A stretch of 64,000 nucleotides of DNA, taken from assembly GCA_034766995.1 (NCBI GenBank), contig CM068320.1:22398812-22462811 (forward strand). The letters are read 5' to 3'. This DNA comes from Acanthacorydalis orientalis. Taxonomy: Eukaryota; Arthropoda; Insecta; Megaloptera; Corydalidae. The translations under genes were made by a program, and so were the position numbers. The notes under the pieces were generated by a model that saw only the letters and a list, made by a program, of their open reading frames with translations, had not been told where the DNA came from and ran no database searches. Shown in pieces: positions 7,951 through 20,600 of the stretch (position 1 is its first letter; each line of letters opens with the position of its first letter).

Positions 7951-8112
7951 CGCCATTCGAAAACGTACGCGCATGTAAATTCGGCCATATTTTGCACAGG
8001 GCCGGCGCAGTGGCCCCACAAAGTTTGGGTTTCTAGGATTTTCAACTTTTCAGAATTTTCGATATTTCAATTGCGTTTTTCAACACTTTATCGTGCGAAT
8101 TGCGCGTTTTAA
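7951..8112. repeat. Truncated, decayed edge monomer of the satellite
   Basis: The array starts in mid-unit at monomer position about 168. The first 34 bases differ from the consensus at 5 positions (for example GTACGCGC instead of GTGCGCGC). The rest is close to consensus but carries the minor G allele at unit position 254 (CTAGGATT). No further similarity to the monomer is visible upstream of about 7943-7951. Confidence 0.85.
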
Positions 8113-11100
8113 ATGTTTGTACGAGAAAGTACGTGTCGAGAAGATTCGATTACGCTGAAAATATCGATAGAAAATTTTCCTCAATTTTTCGACAAAAACG
8201 CAAAGGGGGGGGTGTTCTCGATTTCTCAAAAAATTAATTTCGGAAAATTGCAAATTTTTTTCAATATTATCAAAATATACGCCAGACGAAAACGTGCGCG
8301 CATGTCAGTTCGGCCATATTTTGCACAGGGCCGGCGCAGTGGCCCCACAAAGTTTGGGTTTCTAGCATTTTCAACTTTTCAGAATTTTCGATATTTCAAT
8401 TGCGTTTTTCAACACTTTATCGTGCGAATTGCGCGTTTTAAATGTTTGTACGAGAAAGTACGTGTCGAGAAGATTCGATTACGCTGAAAATATCGATAGA
8501 AAATTTTCCTCAATTTTTCGACAAAAACGCAAAGGGGGGGGTGTTCTCGATTTCTCAAAAAATTAATTTCGGAAAATTGCAAATTTTTTTCAATATTATC
8601 AAAATATACGCCAGACGAAAACGTGCGCGCATGTCAGTTCGGCCATATTTTGCACAGGGCCGGCGCAGTGGCCCCACAAAGTTTGCGTTTCTAGCATTTT
8701 CAACTTTTCAGAATTTTCGATATTTCAATTGCGTTTTTCAACACTTTATCGTGCGAATTGCGCGTTTTAAATGTTTGTACGAGAAAGTACGTGTCGAGAA
8801 GATTCGATTACGCTGAAAATATCGATAGAAAATTTTCCTCAATTTTTCGACAAAAACGCAAAGGGGGGGGGGTGTTCTCGATTTCTCAAAAAATTAATTT
8901 CGGAAAATTGCAAATTTTTTTCAATATTATCAAAATATACGCCAGACGAAAACGTGCGCGCATGTCAGTTCGGCCATATTTTGCACAGGGCCGGCGCAGT
9001 GGCCCCACAAAGTTTGGGTTTCTAGCATTTTCAACTTTTCAGAATTTTCGATATTTCAATTGCGTTTTTCAACACTTTATCGTGCGAATTGCGCGTTTTA
9101 AATGTTTGTACGAGAAAGTACGTGTCGAGAAGATTCGATTACGCTGAAAATATCGATAGAAAATTTTCCTCAATTTTTCGACAAAAACGCAAAGGGGGGG
9201 GTGTTCTCGATTTCTCAAAAAATTAATTTCGGAAAATTGCAAATTTTTTTCAATATTATCAAAATATACGCCAGACGAAAACGTGCGCGCATGTCAGTTC
9301 GGCCATATTTTGCACAGGGCCGGCGCAGTGGCCCCACAAAGTTTGGGTTTCTAGCATTTTCAACTTTTCAGAATTTTCGATATTTCAATTGCGTTTTTCA
9401 ACACTTTATCGTGCGAATTGCGCGTTTTAAATGTTTGTACGAGAAAGTACGTGTCGAGAAGATTCGATTACGCTGAAAATATCGATAGAAAATTTTCCTC
9501 AATTTTTCGACAAAAACGCAAAGGGGGGGGTGTTCTCGATTTCTCAAAAAATTAATTTCGGAAAATTGCAAATTTTTTTCAATATTATCAAAATATACGC
9601 CAGACGAAAACGTGCGCGCATGTCAGTTCGGCCATATTTTGCACAGGGCCGGCGCAGTGGCCCCACAAAGTTTGGGTTTCTAGCATTTTCAACTTTTCAG
9701 AATTTTCGATATTTCAATTGCGTTTTTCAACACTTTATCGTGCGAATTGCGCGTTTTAAATGTTTGTACGAGAAAGTACGTGTCGAGAAGATTCGATTAC
9801 GCTGAAAATATCGATAGAAAATTTTCCTCAATTTTTCGACAAAAACGCAAAGGGGGGGGTGTTCTCGATTTCTCAAAAAATTAATTTCGGAAAATTGCAA
9901 ATTTTTTTCAATATTATCAAAATATACGCCAGACGAAAACGTGCGCGCATGTCAGTTCGGCCATATTTTGCACAGGGCCGGCGCAGTGGCCCCACAAAGT
10001 TTGGGTTTCTAGCATTTTCAACTTTTCAGAATTTTCGATATTTCAATTGCGTTTTTCAACACTTTATCGTGCGAATTGCGCGTTTTAAATGTTTGTACGA
10101 GAAAGTACGTGTCGAGAAGATTCGATTACGCTGAAAATATCGATAGAAAATTTTCCTCAATTTTTCGACAAAAACGCAAAGGGGGGGGTGTTCTCGATTT
10201 CTCAAAAAATTAATTTCGGAAAATTGCAAATTTTTTTCAATATTATCAAAATATACGCCAGACGAAAACGTGCGCGCATGTCAGTTCGGCCATATTTTGC
10301 ACAGGGCCGGCGCAGTGGCCCCACAAAGTTTGGGTTTCTAGCATTTTCAACTTTTCAGAATTTTCGATATTTCAATTGCGTTTTTCAACACTTTATCGTG
10401 CGAATTGCGCGTTTTAAATGTTTGTACGAGAAAGTACGTGTCGAGAAGATTCGATTACGCTGAAAATATCGATAGAAAATTTTCCTCAATTTTTCGACAA
10501 AAACGCAAAGGGGGGGGTGTTCTCGATTTCTCAAAAAATTAATTTCGGAAAATTGCAAATTTTTTTCAATATTATCAAAATATACGCCAGACGAAAACGT
10601 GCGCGCATGTCAGTTCGGCCATATTTTGCACAGGGCCGGCGCAGTGGCCCCACAAAGTTTGGGTTTCTAGCATTTTCAACTTTTCAGAATTTTCGATATT
10701 TCAATTGCGTTTTTCAACACTTTATCGTGCGAATTGCGCGTTTTAAATGTTTGTACGAGAAAGTACGTGTCGAGAAGATTCGATTACGCTGAAAATATCG
10801 ATAGAAAATTTTCCTCAATTTTTCGACAAAAACGCAAAGGGGGGGGTGTTCTCGATTTCTCAAAAAATTAATTTCGGAAAATTGCAAATTTTTTTCAATA
10901 TTATCAAAATATACGCCAGACGAAAACGTGCGCGCATGTCAGTTCGGCCATATTTTGCACAGGGCCGGCGCAGTGGCCCCACAAAGTTTGGGTTTCTAGC
11001 ATTTTCAACTTTTCAGAATTTTCGATATTTCAATTGCGTTTTTCAACACTTTATCGTGCGAATTGCGCGTTTTAAATGTTTGTACGAGAAAGTACGTGTC

Positions 11101-14100
11101 GAGAAGATTCGATTACGCTGAAAATATCGATAGAAAATTTTCCTCAATTTTTCGACAAAAACGCAAAGGGGGGGGTGTTCTCGATTTCTCAAAAAATTAA
11201 TTTCGGAAAATTGCAAATTTTTTTCAATATTATCAAAATATACGCCAGACGAAAACGTGCGCGCATGTCAGTTCGGCCATATTTTGCACAGGGCCGGCGC
11301 AGTGGCCCCACAAAGTTTGGGTTTCTAGCATTTTCAACTTTTCAGAATTTTCGATATTTCAATTGCGTTTTTGAACACTTTATCGTGCGAATTGCGCGTT
11401 TTAAATGTTTGTACGAGAAAGTACGTGTCGAGAAGATTCGATTACGCTGAAAATATCGATAGAAAATTTTCCTCAATTTTTCGACAAAAACGCAAAGGGG
11501 GGGGTGTTCTCGATTTCTCAAAAAATTAATTTCGGAAAATTGCAAATTTTTTTCAATATTATCAAAATATACGCCAGACGAAAACGTGCGCGCATGTCAG
11601 TTCGGCCATATTTTGCACAGGGCCGGCGCAGTGGCCCCACAAAGTTTGGGTTTCTAGCATTTTCAACTTTTCAGAATTTTCGATATTTCAATTGCGTTTT
11701 TCAACACTTTATCGTGCGAATTGCGCGTTTTAAATGTTTGTACGAGAAAGTACGTGTCGAGAAGATTCGATTACGCTGAAAATATCGATAGAAAATTTTC
11801 CTCAATTTTTCGACAAAAACGCAAAGGGGGGGGTGTTCTCGATTTCTCAAAAAATTAATTTCGGAAAATTGCAAATTTTTTTCAATATTATCAAAATATA
11901 CGCCAGACGAAAACGTGCGCGCATGTCAGTTCGGCCATATTTTGCACAGGGCCGGCGCAGTGGCCCCACAAAGTTTGGGTTTCTAGGATTTTCAACTTTT
12001 CAGAATTTTCGATATTTCAATTGCGTTTTTCAACACTTTATCGTGCGAATTGCGCGTTTTAAATGTTTGTACGAGAAAGTACGTGTCGAGAAGATTCGAT
12101 TACGCTGAAAATATCGATAGAAAATTTTCCTCAATTTTTCGACAAAAACGCAAAGGGGGGGGTGTTCTCGATTTCTCAAAAAATTAATTTCGGAAAATTG
12201 CAAATTTTTTTCAATATTATCAAAATATACGCCAGACGAAAACGTGCGCGCATGTCAGTTCGGCCATATTTTGCACAGGGCCGGCGCAGTGGCCCCACAA
12301 AGTTTGGGTTTCTAGCATTTTCAACTTTTCAGAATTTTCGATATTTCAATTGCGTTTTTCAACACTTTATCGTGCGAATTGCGCGTTTTAAATGTTTGTA
12401 CGAGAAAGTACGTGTCGAGAAGATTCGATTACGCTGAAAATATCGATAGAAAATTTTCCTCAATTTTTCGACAAAAACGCAAAGGGGGGGGTGTTCTCGA
12501 TTTCTCAAAAAATTAATTTCGGAAAATTGCAAATTTTTTTCAATATTATCAAAATATACGCCAGACGAAAACGTGCGCGCATGTCAGTTCGGCCATATTT
12601 TGCACAGGGCCGGCGCAGTGGCCCCACAAAGTTTGGGTTTCTAGGATTTTCAACTTTTCAGAATTTTCGATATTTCAATTGCGTTTTTCAACACTTTATC
12701 GTGCGAATTGCGCGTTTTAAATGTTTGTACGAGAAAGTACGTGTCGAGAAGATTCGATTACGCTGAAAATATCGATAGAAAATTTTCCTCAATTTTTCGA
12801 CAAAAACGCAAAGGGGGGGGTGTTCTCGATTTCTCAAAAAATTAATTTCGGAAAATTGCAAATTTTTTTCAATATTATCAAAATATACGCCAGACGAAAA
12901 CGTGCGCGCATGTCAGTTCGGCCATATTTTGCACAGGGCCGGCGCAGTGGCCCCACAAAGTTTGGGTTTCTAGCATTTTCAACTTTTCAGAATTTTCGAT
13001 ATTTCAATTGCGTTTTTCAACACTTTATCGTGCGAATTGCGCGTTTTAAATGTTTGTACGAGAAAGTACGTGTCGAGAAGATTCGATTACGCTGAAAATA
13101 TCGATAGAAAATTTTCCTCAATTTTTCGACAAAAACGCAAAGGGGGGGGTGTTCTCGATTTCTCAAAAAATTAATTTCGGAAAATTGCAAATTTTTTTCA
13201 ATATTATCAAAATATACGCCAGACGAAAACGTGCGCGCATGTCAGTTCGGCCATATTTTGCACAGGGCCGGCGCAGTGGCCCCACAAAGTTTGGGTTTCT
13301 AGCATTTTCAACTTTTCAGAATTTTCGATATTTCAATTGCGTTTTTCAACACTTTATCGTGCGAATTGCGCGTTTTAAATGTTTGTACGAGAAAGTACGT
13401 GTCGAGAAGATTCGATTACGCTGAAAATATCGATAGAAAATTTTCCTCAATTTTTCGACAAAAACGCAAAGGGGGGGGTGTTCTCGATTTCTCAAAAAAT
13501 TAATTTCGGAAAATTGCAAATTTTTTTCAATATTATCAAAATATACGCCAGACGAAAACGTGCGCGCATGTCAGTTCGGCCATATTTTGCACAGGGCCGG
13601 CGCAGTGGCCCCACAAAGTTTGGGTTTCTAGCATTTTCAACTTTTCAGAATTTTCGATATTTCAATTGCGTTTTTCAACACTTTATCGTGCGAATTGCGC
13701 GTTTTAAATGTTTGTACGAGAAAGTACGTGTCGAGAAGATTCGATTACGCTGAAAATATCGATAGAAAATTTTCCTCAATTTTTCGACAAAAACGCAAAG
13801 GGGGGGGTGTTCTCGATTTCTCAAAAAATTAATTTCGGAAAATTGCAAATTTTTTTCAATATTATCAAAATATACGCCAGACGAAAACGTGCGCGCATGT
13901 CAGTTCGGCCATATTTTGCACAGGGCCGGCGCAGTGGCCCCACAAAGTTTGGGTTTCTAGCATTTTCAACTTTTCAGAATTTTCGATATTTCAATTGCGT
14001 TTTTCAACACTTTATCGTGCGAATTGCGCGTTTTAAATGTTTGTACGAGAAAGTACGTGTCGAGAAGATTCGATTACGCTGAAAATATCGATAGAAAATT

Positions 14101-17100
14101 TTCCTCAATTTTTCGACAAAAACGCAAAGGGGGGGGTGTTCTCGATTTCTCAAAAAATTAATTTCGGAAAATTGCAAATTTTTTTCAATATTATCAAAAT
14201 ATACGCCAGACGAAAACGTGCGCGCATGTCAGTTCGGCCATATTTTGCACAGGGCCGGCGCAGTGGCCCCACAAAGTTTGGGTTTCTAGCATTTTCAACT
14301 TTTCAGAATTTTCGATATTTCAATTGCGTTTTTCAACACTTTATCGTGCGAATTGCGCGTTTTAAATGTTTGTACGAGAAAGTACGTGTCGAGAAGATTC
14401 GATTACGCTGAAAATATCGATAGAAAATTTTCCTCAATTTTTCGACAAAAACGCAAAGGGGGGGGTGTTCTCGATTTCTCAAAAAATTAATTTCGGAAAA
14501 TTGCAAATTTTTTTCAATATTATCAAAATATACGCCAGACGAAAACGTGCGCGCATGTCAGTTCGGCCATATTTTGCACAGGGCCGGCGCAGTGGCCCCA
14601 CAAAGTTTGGGTTTCTAGCATTTTCAACTTTTCAGAATTTTCGATATTTCAATTGCGTTTTTCAACACTTTATCGTGCGAATTGCGCGTTTTAAATGTTT
14701 GTACGAGAAAGTACGTGTCGAGAAGATTCGATTACGCTGAAAATATCGATAGAAAATTTTCCTCAATTTTTCGACAAAAACGCAAAGGGGGGGGTGTTCT
14801 CGATTTCTCAAAAAATTAATTTCGGAAAATTGCAAATTTTTTTCAATATTATCAAAATATACGCCAGACGAAAACGTGCGCGCATGTCAGTTCGGCCATA
14901 TTTTGCACAGGGCCGGCGCAGTGGCCCCACAAAGTTTGGGTTTCTAGCATTTTCAACTTTTCAGAATTTTCGATATTTCAATTGCGTTTTTCAACACTTT
15001 ATCGTGCGAATTGCGCGTTTTAAATGTTTGTACGAGAAAGTACGTGTCGAGAAGATTCGATTACGCTGAAAATATCGATAGAAAATTTTCCTCAATTTTT
15101 CGACAAAAACGCAAAGGGGGGGGTGTTCTCGATTTCTCAAAAAATTAATTTCGGAAAATTGCAAATTTTTTTCAATATTATCAAAATATACGCCAGACGA
15201 AAACGTGCGCGCATGTCAGTTCGGCCATATTTTGCACAGGGCCGGCGCAGTGGCCCCACAAAGTTTGGGTTTCTAGCATTTTCAACTTTTCAGAATTTTC
15301 GATATTTCAATTGCGTTTTTCAACACTTTATCGTGCGAATTGCGCGTTTTAAATGTTTGTACGAGAAAGTACGTGTCGAGAAGATTCGATTACGCTGAAA
15401 ATATCGATAGAAAATTTTCCTCAATTTTTCGACAAAAACGCAAAGGGGGGGGTGTTCTCGATTTCTCAAAAAATTAATTTCGGAAAATTGCAAATTTTTT
15501 TCAATATTATCAAAATATACGCCAGACGAAAACGTGCGCGCATGTCAGTTCGGCCATATTTTGCACAGGGCCGGCGCAGTGGCCCCACAAAGTTTGGGTT
15601 TCTAGCATTTTCAACTTTTCAGAATTTTCGATATTTCAATTGCGTTTTTCAACACTTTATCGTGCGAATTGCGCGTTTTAAATGTTTGTACGAGAAAGTA
15701 CGTGTCGAGAAGATTCGATTACGCTGAAAATATCGATAGAAAATTTTCCTCAATTTTTCGACAAAAACGCAAAGGGGGGGGTGTTCTCGATTTCTCAAAA
15801 AATTAATTTCGGAAAATTGCAAATTTTTTTCAATATTATCAAAATATACGCCAGACGAAAACGTGCGCGCATGTCAGTTCGGCCATATTTTGCACAGGGC
15901 CGGCGCAGTGGCCCCACAAAGTTTGGGTTTCTAGGATTTTCAACTTTTCAGAATTTTCGATATTTCAATTGCGTTTTTCAACACTTTATCGTGCGAATTG
16001 CGCGTTTTAAATGTTTGTACGAGAAAGTACGTGTCGAGAAGATTCGATTACGCTGAAAATATCGATAGAAAATTTTCCTCAATTTTTCGACAAAAACGCA
16101 AAGGGGGGGGTGTTCTCGATTTCTCAAAAAATTAATTTCGGAAAATTGCAAATTTTTTTCAATATTATCAAAATATACGCCAGACGAAAACGTGCGCGCA
16201 TGTCAGTTCGGCCATATTTTGCACAGGGCCGGCGCAGTGGCCCCACAAAGTTTGGGTTTCTAGCATTTTCAACTTTTCAGAATTTTCGATATTTCAATTG
16301 CGTTTTTCAACACTTTATCGTGCGAATTGCGCGTTTTAAATGTTTGTACGAGAAAGTACGTGTCGAGAAGATTCGATTACGCTGAAAATATCGATAGAAA
16401 ATTTTCCTCAATTTTTCGACAAAAACGCAAAGGGGGGGGTGTTCTCGATTTCTCAAAAAATTAATTTCGGAAAATTGCAAATTTTTTTCAATATTATCAA
16501 AATATACGCCAGACGAAAACGTGCGCGCATGTCAGTTCGGCCATATTTTGCACAGGGCCGGCGCAGTGGCCCCACAAAGTTTGCGTTTCTAGCATTTTCA
16601 ACTTTTCAGAATTTTCGATATTTCAATTGCGTTTTTCAACACTTTATCGTGCGAATTGCGCGTTTTAAATGTTTGTACGAGAAAGTACGTGTCGAGAAGA
16701 TTCGATTACGCTGAAAATATCGATAGAAAATTTTCCTCAATTTTTCGACAAAAACGCAAAGGGGGGGGTGTTCTCGATTTCTCAAAAAATTAATTTCGGA
16801 AAATTGCAAATTTTTTTCAATATTATCAAAATATACGCCAGACGAAAACGTGCGCGCATGTCAGTTCGGCCATATTTTGCACAGGGCCGGCGCAGTGGCC
16901 CCACAAAGTTTGGGTTTCTAGCATTTTCAACTTTTCAGAATTTTCGATATTTCAATTGCGTTTTTCAACACTTTATCGTGCGAATTGCGCGTTTTAAATG
17001 TTTGTACGAGAAAGTACGTGTCGAGAAGATTCGATTACGCTGAAAATATCGATAGAAAATTTTCCTCAATTTTTCGACAAAAACGCAAAGGGGGGGGTGT

Positions 17101-17656
17101 TCTCGATTTCTCAAAAAATTAATTTCGGAAAATTGCAAATTTTTTTCAATATTATCAAAATATACGCCAGACGAAAACGTGCGCGCATGTCAGTTCGGCC
17201 ATATTTTGCACAGGGCCGGCGCAGTGGCCCCACAAAGTTTGGGTTTCTAGGATTTTCAACTTTTCAGAATTTTCGATATTTCAATTGCGTTTTTCAACAC
17301 TTTATCGTGCGAATTGCGCGTTTTAAATGTTTGTACGAGAAAGTACGTGTCGAGAAGATTCGATTACGCTGAAAATATCGATAGAAAATTTTCCTCAATT
17401 TTTCGACAAAAACGCAAAGGGGGGGGGTGTTCTCGATTTCTCAAAAAATTAATTTCGGAAAATTGCAAATTTTTTTCAATATTATCAAAATATACGCCAG
17501 ACGAAAACGTGCGCGCATGTCAGTTCGGCCATATTTTGCACAGGGCCGGCGCAGTGGCCCCACAAAGTTTGGGTTTCTAGCATTTTCAACTTTTCAGAAT
17601 TTTCGATATTTCAATTGCGTTTTTCAACACTTTATCGTGCGAATTGCGCGTTTTAA
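8113..17656. repeat. Satellite, left variable zone (29 units)
   Basis: Several units here carry distinguishing variants. The G254 allele is in the units starting at 11734, 12392, 15682 and 16998. C245 (TTTGCGTTT) is in those at 8442 and 16340. G298 (TTTTTGAACAC) is in the unit at 11076. The G tract has 10 G in the unit at 8771 and 9 G in that at 17327. Confidence 0.9.
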
Positions 17657-20600
17657 ATGTTTGTACGAGAAAGTACGTGTCGAGAAGATTCGATTACGCT
17701 GAAAATATCGATAGAAAATTTTCCTCAATTTTTCGACAAAAACGCAAAGGGGGGGGTGTTCTCGATTTCTCAAAAAATTAATTTCGGAAAATTGCAAATT
17801 TTTTTCAATATTATCAAAATATACGCCAGACGAAAACGTGCGCGCATGTCAGTTCGGCCATATTTTGCACAGGGCCGGCGCAGTGGCCCCACAAAGTTTG
17901 GGTTTCTAGCATTTTCAACTTTTCAGAATTTTCGATATTTCAATTGCGTTTTTCAACACTTTATCGTGCGAATTGCGCGTTTTAAATGTTTGTACGAGAA
18001 AGTACGTGTCGAGAAGATTCGATTACGCTGAAAATATCGATAGAAAATTTTCCTCAATTTTTCGACAAAAACGCAAAGGGGGGGGTGTTCTCGATTTCTC
18101 AAAAAATTAATTTCGGAAAATTGCAAATTTTTTTCAATATTATCAAAATATACGCCAGACGAAAACGTGCGCGCATGTCAGTTCGGCCATATTTTGCACA
18201 GGGCCGGCGCAGTGGCCCCACAAAGTTTGGGTTTCTAGCATTTTCAACTTTTCAGAATTTTCGATATTTCAATTGCGTTTTTCAACACTTTATCGTGCGA
18301 ATTGCGCGTTTTAAATGTTTGTACGAGAAAGTACGTGTCGAGAAGATTCGATTACGCTGAAAATATCGATAGAAAATTTTCCTCAATTTTTCGACAAAAA
18401 CGCAAAGGGGGGGGTGTTCTCGATTTCTCAAAAAATTAATTTCGGAAAATTGCAAATTTTTTTCAATATTATCAAAATATACGCCAGACGAAAACGTGCG
18501 CGCATGTCAGTTCGGCCATATTTTGCACAGGGCCGGCGCAGTGGCCCCACAAAGTTTGGGTTTCTAGCATTTTCAACTTTTCAGAATTTTCGATATTTCA
18601 ATTGCGTTTTTCAACACTTTATCGTGCGAATTGCGCGTTTTAAATGTTTGTACGAGAAAGTACGTGTCGAGAAGATTCGATTACGCTGAAAATATCGATA
18701 GAAAATTTTCCTCAATTTTTCGACAAAAACGCAAAGGGGGGGGTGTTCTCGATTTCTCAAAAAATTAATTTCGGAAAATTGCAAATTTTTTTCAATATTA
18801 TCAAAATATACGCCAGACGAAAACGTGCGCGCATGTCAGTTCGGCCATATTTTGCACAGGGCCGGCGCAGTGGCCCCACAAAGTTTGGGTTTCTAGCATT
18901 TTCAACTTTTCAGAATTTTCGATATTTCAATTGCGTTTTTCAACACTTTATCGTGCGAATTGCGCGTTTTAAATGTTTGTACGAGAAAGTACGTGTCGAG
19001 AAGATTCGATTACGCTGAAAATATCGATAGAAAATTTTCCTCAATTTTTCGACAAAAACGCAAAGGGGGGGGTGTTCTCGATTTCTCAAAAAATTAATTT
19101 CGGAAAATTGCAAATTTTTTTCAATATTATCAAAATATACGCCAGACGAAAACGTGCGCGCATGTCAGTTCGGCCATATTTTGCACAGGGCCGGCGCAGT
19201 GGCCCCACAAAGTTTGGGTTTCTAGCATTTTCAACTTTTCAGAATTTTCGATATTTCAATTGCGTTTTTCAACACTTTATCGTGCGAATTGCGCGTTTTA
19301 AATGTTTGTACGAGAAAGTACGTGTCGAGAAGATTCGATTACGCTGAAAATATCGATAGAAAATTTTCCTCAATTTTTCGACAAAAACGCAAAGGGGGGG
19401 GTGTTCTCGATTTCTCAAAAAATTAATTTCGGAAAATTGCAAATTTTTTTCAATATTATCAAAATATACGCCAGACGAAAACGTGCGCGCATGTCAGTTC
19501 GGCCATATTTTGCACAGGGCCGGCGCAGTGGCCCCACAAAGTTTGGGTTTCTAGCATTTTCAACTTTTCAGAATTTTCGATATTTCAATTGCGTTTTTCA
19601 ACACTTTATCGTGCGAATTGCGCGTTTTAAATGTTTGTACGAGAAAGTACGTGTCGAGAAGATTCGATTACGCTGAAAATATCGATAGAAAATTTTCCTC
19701 AATTTTTCGACAAAAACGCAAAGGGGGGGGTGTTCTCGATTTCTCAAAAAATTAATTTCGGAAAATTGCAAATTTTTTTCAATATTATCAAAATATACGC
19801 CAGACGAAAACGTGCGCGCATGTCAGTTCGGCCATATTTTGCACAGGGCCGGCGCAGTGGCCCCACAAAGTTTGGGTTTCTAGCATTTTCAACTTTTCAG
19901 AATTTTCGATATTTCAATTGCGTTTTTCAACACTTTATCGTGCGAATTGCGCGTTTTAAATGTTTGTACGAGAAAGTACGTGTCGAGAAGATTCGATTAC
20001 GCTGAAAATATCGATAGAAAATTTTCCTCAATTTTTCGACAAAAACGCAAAGGGGGGGGTGTTCTCGATTTCTCAAAAAATTAATTTCGGAAAATTGCAA
20101 ATTTTTTTCAATATTATCAAAATATACGCCAGACGAAAACGTGCGCGCATGTCAGTTCGGCCATATTTTGCACAGGGCCGGCGCAGTGGCCCCACAAAGT
20201 TTGGGTTTCTAGCATTTTCAACTTTTCAGAATTTTCGATATTTCAATTGCGTTTTTCAACACTTTATCGTGCGAATTGCGCGTTTTAAATGTTTGTACGA
20301 GAAAGTACGTGTCGAGAAGATTCGATTACGCTGAAAATATCGATAGAAAATTTTCCTCAATTTTTCGACAAAAACGCAAAGGGGGGGGTGTTCTCGATTT
20401 CTCAAAAAATTAATTTCGGAAAATTGCAAATTTTTTTCAATATTATCAAAATATACGCCAGACGAAAACGTGCGCGCATGTCAGTTCGGCCATATTTTGC
20501 ACAGGGCCGGCGCAGTGGCCCCACAAAGTTTGGGTTTCTAGCATTTTCAACTTTTCAGAATTTTCGATATTTCAATTGCGTTTTTCAACACTTTATCGTG

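Noticed and set aside
8153..8180. Hammerhead ribozyme in the satellite (CTGAAAA, TATCGATA, GAAAA)
   Set aside because: The core lacks the G of CUGANGA, the TATCGATA stretch is too short to form stem II with a loop, and no proper stem III with a cleavage site is visible. Reverse-strand candidates fail similarly.
8113..8441. CENP-B box in the monomer
   Set aside because: No CGGG or CCCG occurs in the monomer, so the core TTCGnnnnAnnCGGG cannot be satisfied on either strand.
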